Source: an uncultured Rikenellaceae bacterium (GTDB lineage Bacteria; Bacteroidota; Bacteroidia; Bacteroidales; Rikenellaceae). From it: a DNA stretch of 5,832 nt. The stretch lies in assembly GCA_949284665.1 (NCBI GenBank), contig CASDWR010000151.1:1-5832 (forward strand). The letters are read 5' to 3'. A program made the position numbers and the translations under genes. A model generated the notes under the pieces. That model made no database searches. It was not told the origin of the DNA and saw only the letters and a list, made by a program, of their open reading frames with translations. This document shows, one piece after another, positions 1 through 5,832 of the stretch (position 1 is its first letter; each line of letters opens with the position of its first letter).

Positions 1-1590
1 ATTTTTGCCGGTGGCTATTTTGTCGTCGCGTTCGATAAGGAGAGCGGTGATGTGCAGATGATGCGTGATCCGATGGGACAACGATCGGGTTACTGTTACT
101 GGGACTCGACTGAATGTCACCTTGTGGTTTCTACCAATGCACATGAGGTGGCACGGAATGTCGATACGGATATTGACAGGTTCAGTATCGAGTTTTTGCT
201 TTACCAACAGTATGTCCCCGATGGCCGTACGATTTATGAAAAAGTGGCGGAGATCCCGGCAGGTCAGTGGGTTTGTTGCCGGGCGAAAGAGGAGATGCGT
301 TGTGTGGAACAACTGCCGTTGCCCATCGAATACGGGGAAAATACATTATCGGAAGAGGAAAATATACGTCGTTTGCACGATGAGATTTTGAGCGTGCACG
401 AGCATTATGCGGGCGAAGAGAATGTGGTTTACCTCTCGGGAGGCATCGATTCGTGTGTGATGCTTGCGTCGCTTCATGAGATTTGTCCGGAACGCGTTCG
501 TGCCGTGTCGTATCGGGTCGCCAATACGAAACAGGATGAAACGGTTTACGCCAATCAGGCGGCGTCGTATCTGGGATACAGTACAGAGGTGGTGACGGTC
601 GATCCGAGCGATCGACGGATCGTGGAGCATTACGAAGCCGACCTGCACAAAACGAACAACCCGTATATCGGAAACTGGATCTTTCGTCCCAGTGCCGGGC
701 AAAAGGGCGAGGTCCGTTATTTCGCAGGACAGGATACACGGCTTCATACCCCATCGGTCAACGGTGTGGATATGTGGGTCCTGAATCGATTGTCCGAAGG
801 TGTAGGGAAGGTGCCGCTCGCATTGGGCAAAGGGATTGTCCGGAGTACGGAATGGCTCTCGTGTCTGTTTGGACTTTACAATGCTTCCGACAGACGGATT
901 CGATACATACATTTGTTGGCCAATGCATTGGTACCCGAATGGTTTGTTCAAAAACGGAAATTCATGGTAGATCCTGTAAAATATCGGACCTGGGGATATG
1001 ATATGGCCGTTTTTAATGCGATTCGTAGATGGTACGAAACCGATTTGGAGAAGGGAATGTCGCCACGTGAACTTTTCAACCGAATCGTGGAGAAGAAATG
1101 GCACGAACAGTATGTGAACGACATTCGTTATATGGTCGACATGGGGCGCATGGCCGGAGTAACTACACTGCTTCCCTTCTATGAATCCGACCTGAATCGT
1201 TTTGCATCCACCATCCCCTGGGAGTTGGCCAACAGAACGATAACAGGTCATGACGGATATGGTGACCGAAAGGTTAAGGTAAATAAGTATGTACTTCGCA
1301 AGGCATTTGAGAAGGAGCTGCCCTGGAACGTGATGGCACGAGCCAAAGCCGTTTCCCTGTCGAACTATTTGGTGATGAACGGGGTATTGGGAAAGAAAAT
1401 CGAACAGGTTCTCCGAGAGGACCTTGCGTCGTCCGAATCGTTTTGCAAACGGTTCGGTCAGGAAATTAAAGCCCGTGAAATTATTGCACGCAGCGGTCGT
1501 TGGGAAGAAAAAGATGCGTACAAGGCAATATTTGCCGATTATCTAAGTGCGTTGTGCATCTATTATCGAGACAATGTGGTTCGCAAATAA
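1..1590 (+). CDS. Asparagine-synthase-family amidotransferase (5' end missing)
   Basis: The frame is open from base 1 to TAA at 1588-1590, giving 529 visible residues; the true start lies upstream. Residues 4-34 (GGYFVVAFD, then RDPMGQRSGYCYW) match the end of the class II glutaminase (Ntn) domain of asparagine synthetases, so the in-frame GTG at 52 is not the start. The synthetase domain follows: PP-loop SGGIDS at 146-151 (bases 436-453), PFYESDLNRFASTIP at 392-406, NKYVLRKAF at 428-436, and ELPWNVMARAK with Lys449. The family uses ATP to activate a carboxylate by adenylation, then amidates it with ammonia from glutamine. In polysaccharide loci such proteins (WbtH and WbpS types) are linked to uronamide sugars, so I infer a cytoplasmic sugar amidotransferase rather than a housekeeping enzyme. 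Oddly, the usual GEGxDE-type motif reads AGQDTRLHTP (242-251). The glutaminase Cys2 is out of view. Family call firm, substrate speculative. Confidence 0.88.
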   Translation: MFAGGYFVVAFDKESGDVQMMRDPMGQRSGYCYWDSTECHLVVSTNAHEVARNVDTDIDRFSIEFLLYQQYVPDGRTIYEKVAEIPAGQWVCCRAKEEMRCVEQLPLPIEYGENTLSEEENIRRLHDEILSVHEHYAGEENVVYLSGGIDSCVMLASLHEICPERVRAVSYRVANTKQDETVYANQAASYLGYSTEVVTVDPSDRRIVEHYEADLHKTNNPYIGNWIFRPSAGQKGEVRYFAGQDTRLHTPSVNGVDMWVLNRLSEGVGKVPLALGKGIVRSTEWLSCLFGLYNASDRRIRYIHLLANALVPEWFVQKRKFMVDPVKYRTWGYDMAVFNAIRRWYETDLEKGMSPRELFNRIVEKKWHEQYVNDIRYMVDMGRMAGVTTLLPFYESDLNRFASTIPWELANRTITGHDGYGDRKVKVNKYVLRKAFEKELPWNVMARAKAVSLSNYLVMNGVLGKKIEQVLREDLASSESFCKRFGQEIKAREIIARSGRWEEKDAYKAIFADYLSALCIYYRDNVVRK

Positions 1591-1645
1591 TCTTTAGGAA
1601 AGGGACGGGGCGATCGAAGAGAATCGAAAATTACGGATATTTTAT

Positions 1646-2416
1646 ATGAGAAGGATCGTTATAGGACTGATTATGTTTTTGTTGCCTTCCAGATTGGCAT
1701 TCCCTCTGGTGAAATTTATCGGGGGGGGGATTTTTTATGCCTTCGGTAGAGGTAGCCGGGTCGGGTTCTCGTTGATCCTGGCTTCGTCCGTGCGGTTGGG
1801 TGAAGGTGCGAATATCCGGAGCGGCAATTTGATCGTCGTTGAAAAACTCGAATTGAGAGAGAAAGCCCGGATCAAGAGTTGGAATGTGCTTAAAGGCCGT
1901 TTTGACGTGCAACTCGGCAAGGATGCGGTGATCAACAAGCAGAACAAGATAACCTCATCGCGAGCGAATGTGCGGAAGTCGGAACTGGTGTTGGGAGTCA
2001 ATTCAATCATTGGGGTGAACCATATGATTGATTTGGTCGAGAGCGTACACATCGGCAACCACTCCATTTTGGCCGGGTCGGGAAGCCAACTTTGGACACA
2101 CGGTTTCTATCACAGCAAACAAGGACCCGAACGCTGGCGTGTGGATGGAGGTATTGATATTGGTCGGAATGTTTATTTGGGAACCCGCTGCATTGTTACG
2201 GCCGGAGTACGCATTTGCGATGCCGTGACGGTCGGAGCAGGAACCGTGGTCGCCAAATCGCTCGACAAGTCGGGACTTTATGTGGGTCAGAAGTTATATT
2301 ACAAAGAATTCGATCCGGACGAGGCTATCCAACGCTTTTGCTCCGTGACGGATCATATATATGAAAGAAAATCAGTTGATACGGATAATCATGAGGAACA
2401 AGGGCCTGCTATTTAA
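1646..2416 (+). CDS. Left-handed beta-helix acyltransferase (hexapeptide-repeat family)
   Basis: This 256-residue protein probably moves an acetyl or other acyl group from acyl-CoA to a sugar of the repeat unit, in the cytoplasm. Residues 3-31 are hydrophobic and may bind the membrane. Imperfect hexapeptide repeats follow: IGVNHMID (122-129), VHIGNHSILAGSG (134-146), IDIGRNVYLGTRCIVTAGVRI (170-190), VTVGAGTVVAKS (194-205). WTHGFYH (150-156) carries the likely catalytic His152. The ending GLYVGQKLYYKE (210-221) stands where relatives usually have a G-x-P-A motif. ATG 1646 is chosen because it begins the hydrophobic segment in an A/T-rich leader, 55 bases after the previous stop; no Shine-Dalgarno is visible. 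Codons 26-28 are GGG GGG GGG, part of a G9 run that makes the gene a candidate for phase variation. The 3' end overlaps the flippase gene. It could be an O- or N-acyltransferase; the sequence does not decide. Confidence 0.87.
   Translation: MRRIVIGLIMFLLPSRLAFPLVKFIGGGIFYAFGRGSRVGFSLILASSVRLGEGANIRSGNLIVVEKLELREKARIKSWNVLKGRFDVQLGKDAVINKQNKITSSRANVRKSELVLGVNSIIGVNHMIDLVESVHIGNHSILAGSGSQLWTHGFYHSKQGPERWRVDGGIDIGRNVYLGTRCIVTAGVRICDAVTVGAGTVVAKSLDKSGLYVGQKLYYKEFDPDEAIQRFCSVTDHIYERKSVDTDNHEEQGPAI
1721..1729 (+). repeat. Poly-G tract (G9), candidate phase-variation site
   Basis: Nine consecutive G lie in codons 26-28 of the acyltransferase gene, followed by A and then T6. The run length (9) keeps the gene in frame as given. 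I translated both neighbours by hand. With ten G the frame reads into a TAG after 34 codons; with eight G it reads into a TGA after 42 codons. No in-frame ATG occurs downstream until codon 127, so neither variant could give a working enzyme by restart. Intragenic poly-G runs of this size near the 5' end are typical of slipped-strand contingency loci in other bacteria. Switching here is inferred, and a sequencing or assembly error in the run length is possible. Confidence 0.75.
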
Positions 2417-3653
2417 AAAATTGCGGGACAATATCGTATTTTTCGTATTGTCGAAAGGGGTTGCATTTCTGGCCCCGATTTTCTTTCTCAAGTTTGTAGC
2501 GCTCCGGGAATATGGAGTCGTGGAATTTTCTTATGCTTTCGGTAGTGTGGCGGCAGTTGCGGCTATGCTCGGGCTCAATGGTGCCTATCCCTATTTCATA
2601 CTGCGCCGGGGAGAAAGCGAAAAGAAACAGGCATTCCTGCTGTATGGTCTGCCTGTAATGGGGTGTGCACTGGTTGCCTGTCTGTTGCGTTGGTGCGGTG
2701 TGATCGATCAACGGGTTTCGTTGATTACTCTTTTTACGCTGATCTTTGCGCTCCAACGGTTGTACAGTTCGATACTCAAATCGGAGGACAAGGGATATTT
2801 GGGCGTACTGTTCGACGGAGGGTACTACTTTTTACTCACAGGGGTGATCCTCCTGACTTGGGCTTTTGGGGTAGCTCGTCCCGTATTGTTGTTGGAAGGA
2901 GCGATGCAATGCTATCTTTTTGCTTTATCGGCTTTCTTCGTGTGGCAGTTTTTGCGAGTGCGTACCAAAAGTATACAAGCCATCCTGCACGACGACTGCA
3001 GGGAAATACTCCGTTTCAGCCTTCACATGGTTGTCTCGGGGTTCATCGTGTATTGGCTGACCTCGAGTGCACGAATCTATATCGGGTATTTCTTGGGTTA
3101 TGAAGATGTAGGAATATACTCTTTTTATTTTCGGTTGGCCGGGATAGCCGTTGTTATCCACCAGTTCCTTTATATCGCTTTTTTCCAAAAACTGTATATG
3201 GCCGACAACCGCCGGCTCGATCTATACTATACGATCGTTATGGGGCTGGTGCTTTGTGGAAACCTGATGTGCTATTTCGCTTCGCCGTTGCTGCTGCCGT
3301 TGTTTGATGTGCAACAGATAGGAGGTCAGAACAAACTTTTTATCCTGTTGGTGATTCAAATGGTCATATGGTGTGGCATATCGTTGGGCGAAGGGTTGAT
3401 CGGGCGTGAGAATCTGGTTCGGCGGATGAATTTCTTCCTTGGAATATTGGTCTTGTGTTTCCCAGTTATATTGATGCTGATCGGGGAAAGATTGACACTC
3501 GACATGTTCGCATACCTGAACCTGTGTACGATGTCGATGGCCTTTTATACTCAAATGTATATTCTTGCGCATCAAGGGATTGTGTTGAGAAAGTGTATTG
3601 TTCTGAATACAATTTTATTGTTTGCTTCGACGGCGATATACTTTATTCTGTGA
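2361..3653 (+). CDS. wzx: Wzx-type polysaccharide flippase (MOP/MATE-like superfamily)
   Basis: This 430-residue, very hydrophobic protein has about 12 predicted membrane segments (approximately 24-47, 52-71, 91-110, 119-138, 150-171, 176-197, 217-236, 252-272, 289-314, 325-345, 356-374, 383-402, with another hydrophobic stretch at the C-terminus). Length and pattern fit Wzx proteins, which flip undecaprenyl-diphosphate-linked oligosaccharide to the periplasmic face of the inner membrane. The N-terminal part (NIVFFVLSKGVAFLAPIFF) and ARIYIGYFLGYEDVGIYSF (237-255) resemble family signatures; the latter usually begins Asp-Arg and here is Ala237-Arg238. I chose ATG 2361 because of its leader (ATATATATGAAAG), which lies in the same ACGGAT-N7-ATG context as the preceding gene. 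This overlaps that gene by 56 bases. ATG 2391 (residue 11) would give a 420-residue protein and a 26-base overlap. The overlap suggests translational coupling. Family call is strong; the substrate is unknown. Confidence 0.88.
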   Translation: MKENQLIRIIMRNKGLLFKKLRDNIVFFVLSKGVAFLAPIFFLKFVALREYGVVEFSYAFGSVAAVAAMLGLNGAYPYFILRRGESEKKQAFLLYGLPVMGCALVACLLRWCGVIDQRVSLITLFTLIFALQRLYSSILKSEDKGYLGVLFDGGYYFLLTGVILLTWAFGVARPVLLLEGAMQCYLFALSAFFVWQFLRVRTKSIQAILHDDCREILRFSLHMVVSGFIVYWLTSSARIYIGYFLGYEDVGIYSFYFRLAGIAVVIHQFLYIAFFQKLYMADNRRLDLYYTIVMGLVLCGNLMCYFASPLLLPLFDVQQIGGQNKLFILLVIQMVIWCGISLGEGLIGRENLVRRMNFFLGILVLCFPVILMLIGERLTLDMFAYLNLCTMSMAFYTQMYILAHQGIVLRKCIVLNTILLFASTAIYFIL

Positions 3654-3657
3654 TATT

Positions 3658-5007
3658 ATGAAAATTTTGTTTATCGAGAACCGTTATCGTACGCTTTTCT
3701 GGGAGGCGATTGCCGAAAGGCTTGCCGGCGAGGGGCATGAGATATATTTTTTGGTGCAGAACCGTTCATTTCGCCCCCACTTTGGACGAGTAACTGTGTT
3801 ACCTTATCCGAAACGAAACCAAACGTCGACTCCGAACGAAAACGATCTTCGGTTGATCCGTTCGGATCGGAACATCAACTATTTCGGTCATCGTGATACG
3901 GGACATTATGCCTATTATCGGCGGGTCATCGGGGATTACCTGAAGCGTGAAAGGCCCGATGTGGTGTTCGGAGAAAGCACCGCTTTCCACGAATTGATTA
4001 CGATCGATCTGTGTAAGAAGATGCAGATTCCCTATCTGCAACCGTGTACATGCCGTTTCCCGACGGGTCGGTTTTCCTTTTACCGATACGATACGCTCGA
4101 GCCCTTTTCGGGATCGGGAGAGGTTATGTCGGACAAGGAAGCCGAGGAAATGATTGGGCACATTGTAAGACGCGACATAAAACCAGATTACATGCGAAAG
4201 CGGCGTGTGACTCTGCGCAGCCGATGGAAACGATTGTGCGATCTGGCGCACCATTCGCTTGCCTACCTTCGCGGGGAACATTACAATACTCCGGCACCTT
4301 GGGTGAAGTGGCGGATTGAAAGAGCCAAGAACCGGTTGATCGATCGCTGGGATGCGTTGGCGAAAAGCCGCAGCGAGGAAATGGAAGGGAAAGGATTCCG
4401 AATCCTGTATGCGATGCAGATGCAACCGGAGGCGAATCTTGATGTTTGGGGCAGTCCTTATAGGGATCAGGAACGTACGATTCGGATGTTGGTCGAGAAT
4501 ACGCCTGATGATGTTTTGATCGTCGTGAAACCCAATCCCAAGTCGAAGTACGAGTTGACCGATCATTTGCTCGATTATATGGCGTCCGAGAGCAGGATAG
4601 TGCCTGTATGCCATTCAATGAGCATGGATCGCGTATTGCCGTCAGTTGACATGGTAGTTACGGTTACGGGAACGATTGCCATCGAGTGTATCCTCTCCGG
4701 CATACCGATTTTAACACTGATCGAGACGCTCAACAATCGGATGTCGGGATGTCCGTTGTTGAGGTCGTTTGACGAATTGCCCGAGTGGGTGGAGTGTGTC
4801 CGGAACGGTCGTTTCCCGATCAGCGATGGACATGCAAAAATTGGTTTCATCAATTTGCTCAATCGAACCAGCTTTAAAGGATTACCTTATGAGACGGCTC
4901 TCGACGAGGCCAATATATCGGTTTGTCAGGTTGCGTTCGACCGAATATTGGACGGCCTGACACGATGCGGCGAGTTTTTGCCGGGGAATGGGAGTAGTTA
5001 TATGTAG
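3658..5007 (+). CDS. Capsule-synthesis (KpsC/KpsS-like) glycosyltransferase-type protein
   Basis: This 449-residue soluble protein has two halves like a GT-B glycosyltransferase. The N-terminal half opens MKILFIENRYRTLFWEAIAERLAGEGHEIYFLVQ, a beta-strand and helix start, then RPDVVFGESTAFHEL (99-113). The C-terminal half has ILYAMQMQPEANLDVW (249-264), RDQERTI (269-275), VVKPNPKSKYE (289-299) and VVTVTGTIAIECILSGIPILTL (333-354). This order (QPE, K-x-x-P, TGT-x-x-E) fits capsule polysaccharide synthesis proteins of the PF05159 type, some of which are beta-Kdo transferases. I infer sugar transfer to the lipid-linked repeat unit or its acceptor at the cytoplasmic face of the membrane. The position usually held by the His-Pro motif reads Asn293-Pro294. 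A linker rich in Arg and Lys spans about 170-245. ATG 3658 lies 4 bases after the flippase stop and directly precedes the MKILFIE strand; an in-frame ATG at 3622 would overlap the flippase and add 12 unhelpful residues. Donor sugar unknown. Confidence 0.78.
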   Translation: MKILFIENRYRTLFWEAIAERLAGEGHEIYFLVQNRSFRPHFGRVTVLPYPKRNQTSTPNENDLRLIRSDRNINYFGHRDTGHYAYYRRVIGDYLKRERPDVVFGESTAFHELITIDLCKKMQIPYLQPCTCRFPTGRFSFYRYDTLEPFSGSGEVMSDKEAEEMIGHIVRRDIKPDYMRKRRVTLRSRWKRLCDLAHHSLAYLRGEHYNTPAPWVKWRIERAKNRLIDRWDALAKSRSEEMEGKGFRILYAMQMQPEANLDVWGSPYRDQERTIRMLVENTPDDVLIVVKPNPKSKYELTDHLLDYMASESRIVPVCHSMSMDRVLPSVDMVVTVTGTIAIECILSGIPILTLIETLNNRMSGCPLLRSFDELPEWVECVRNGRFPISDGHAKIGFINLLNRTSFKGLPYETALDEANISVCQVAFDRILDGLTRCGEFLPGNGSSYM

Positions 5008-5021
5008 TTAATCCAAAGATC

Positions 5022-5832
5022 ATGATAAAATCTGTCTCTTTGCTGGCGAAGGCCATCATTGTTTCGATTATCCTGATGATCTTCGGAGAAGCATTCGGAG
5101 TGACATTGTTGGGTGCGAGTTATCGTTTGATGTTTATTGTATTGAATGTGATTCTATTGGGCATTTATGTCTTTATGGTAGGACGCGTCTCAATCGGACC
5201 GCTCGATCGATACCCGCTCTTTTGTGCCGTCGTGTCTTGGGTGTTGTTCCTTATTTCCTTTCTTGGGTGGGATTATACGCACAATGCTTATTCTTATATC
5301 GGGATTACGGTTGCATTTCTCGTATACCTGCTCGATTTTCGTTTTGCCAACCGATTGTTGTTGTGGCTGGTGGTATTGGAATTGGGGCTGACTGCATATG
5401 AATTTTTTACCCATAAGTTTCTTTTTATCAATACGGTTCATGGTATTGAATACGACGAACGCTTCTTGGGAGGTATGCTCGGCACCTTCCGAGCCAAAGG
5501 CTTTTTTTATGGACCGACAGTCGTCGGAATATTTATGGTTATGGCTTTCCTGTTGAATAATAATAAATTATGGGTGCTGTTGTGCGGAATTGTAGCCTGC
5601 TTTTTTGCCAATTCACGCATGGGGGTTCTTTTGTTGTTGTGTGCTTTTGTGATAATGCTTCTCCATAGAAAGAGTTTCAAGGTGTTGATCATTTCTGTAT
5701 TGCTTTTGGGAATCGGCCTCTATTTGCTTTATCAGTATGTTCCACATGTGATGCTTTCGCTCGAGCGTTTCGAAGCATTGGACAATATGGACAATCAATC
5801 CGAACGAATCTATTATTGGCGGGAAGGTATCC
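5022..5832 (+). CDS. wzy: O-antigen polymerase (Wzy)-like membrane protein (3' end missing)
   Basis: The frame starts at ATG 5022, 14 bases after the previous stop, and stays open to the right edge: 270 visible codons plus one base. The protein is polytopic, with about nine segments (approximately 8-30, 35-54, 64-82, 88-105, 109-128, 164-178, 183-197, 200-215, 219-238). A first hydrophilic loop (129-163) contains FRAKGFFYGP with Arg157. A second, starting near 240, contains DNQSERIYYWREGI (257-270), which resembles the S-x-R-x-x-x-W stretch of the Wzy/ligase (Wzy_C, PF04932) superfamily. Such enzymes join flipped repeat units at the periplasmic face of the inner membrane. Neighbouring wzx supports polymerase; an O-antigen ligase (WaaL) or another Wzy_C protein is the main alternative, since these families share topology and little sequence. 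No Shine-Dalgarno precedes the ATG. Roughly 100-200 residues are likely beyond the edge, judged by usual family length. Confidence 0.8.
   Translation, partial: MIKSVSLLAKAIIVSIILMIFGEAFGVTLLGASYRLMFIVLNVILLGIYVFMVGRVSIGPLDRYPLFCAVVSWVLFLISFLGWDYTHNAYSYIGITVAFLVYLLDFRFANRLLLWLVVLELGLTAYEFFTHKFLFINTVHGIEYDERFLGGMLGTFRAKGFFYGPTVVGIFMVMAFLLNNNKLWVLLCGIVACFFANSRMGVLLLLCAFVIMLLHRKSFKVLIISVLLLGIGLYLLYQYVPHVMLSLERFEALDNMDNQSERIYYWREGI

Noticed and set aside
600..622. Inverted repeat CGATCCG/CGGATCG with a CGATCG palindrome in the loop
   Set aside because: Lies in the middle of a coding region (VDPSDRRIVE), has no T-run after it, and is explained by the general GATC richness.
346..1251. Long open frame (301 codons) on the - strand inside the amidotransferase gene
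   Set aside because: It is antisense to a clear protein family member, its translation has no recognisable domain, and it is rich in residues typical of a shadow frame.
52..1590. GTG at 52 as the start of the first gene
   Set aside because: The same frame is open to base 1, and the 17 codons before it (including GGYFVVAFD) fit the glutaminase-domain fold, so the gene enters from the left edge.
1591..1645. Promoter or terminator in the 55-base gap between genes 1 and 2
   Set aside because: I found no Bacteroidales-type -7 TAnnTTTG with an upstream -33 box and no GC-rich stem followed by T-run; the short direct repeat of ATCGAA is too small to interpret.
3622..3657. ATG 3622 as an upstream start for the fourth gene
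   Set aside because: It overlaps the flippase coding end and adds MLRRRYTLFCDI before the natural N-terminal strand MKILFIE. ATG 3658 has a typical A/T-rich leader and follows the stop by 4 bases.
3855..3868. Short hairpin GATCCG-TT-CGGATC
   Set aside because: Six-base stem inside coding sequence, no terminator features, expected by chance given how common GATC is here.
3799..4614. Open frame of 271 codons on the - strand inside the fourth gene
   Set aside because: Same reasoning: antisense to conserved motifs, rich in Arg, His and Pro, no recognisable protein features.
5502..5508. T7 run in the Wzy-like gene as a second slippage site
   Set aside because: Runs of seven T arise by chance at this scale, and it encodes Phe-Phe-Tyr in a normal hydrophobic context.

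Overview
The window reads as an interior piece of a cell-surface polysaccharide (O-antigen or capsule) biosynthesis locus of the Wzx/Wzy-dependent type. All five genes are on the + strand and tightly packed, with gaps of 55, 4 and 14 bases and one overlap. This looks like one transcription unit entering from the left edge and leaving at the right edge. I see no RNA gene, insertion sequence, CRISPR array, terminator or clear internal promoter, and no gene-free stretch above 60 bases.

Layout: (1) bases 1-1590, the 3' part of an asparagine-synthase-family amidotransferase. (2) 1646-2416, a left-handed beta-helix acyltransferase carrying a run of nine G near its 5' end. (3) 2361-3653, a Wzx-type lipid-linked oligosaccharide flippase whose start lies inside gene 2. 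(4) 3658-5007, a protein resembling the KpsC/KpsS capsule-synthesis (Kdo-transferase-like) family. (5) 5022 to the right edge, the 5' part of an O-antigen polymerase (Wzy)-like membrane protein, open to the end of the window.

Inferred working model: cytoplasmic enzymes build and decorate a repeat unit on undecaprenyl phosphate. Gene 4 transfers a sugar, gene 1 probably amidates a carboxyl group such as that of a uronic acid, and gene 2 adds an acyl group. Gene 3 flips the unit across the inner membrane and gene 5 polymerises it. Specific sugars cannot be read from the sequence.

Organism: base composition is near-balanced, starts lack a Shine-Dalgarno sequence and sit in A/T-rich leaders (ATATATATGAAAG, GATATTATGAAAA), and TTG, CGT, CGG and GGA codons are frequent. 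Together with the gene content this suggests Bacteroidota, probably order Bacteroidales. This is an inference from style, not from a marker gene.

The most notable signal is the in-frame G9 tract in the acyltransferase. A gain or loss of one G leads to an early stop, so the gene could be a phase-variable decoration switch, possibly with a polar effect on the overlapping flippase gene.
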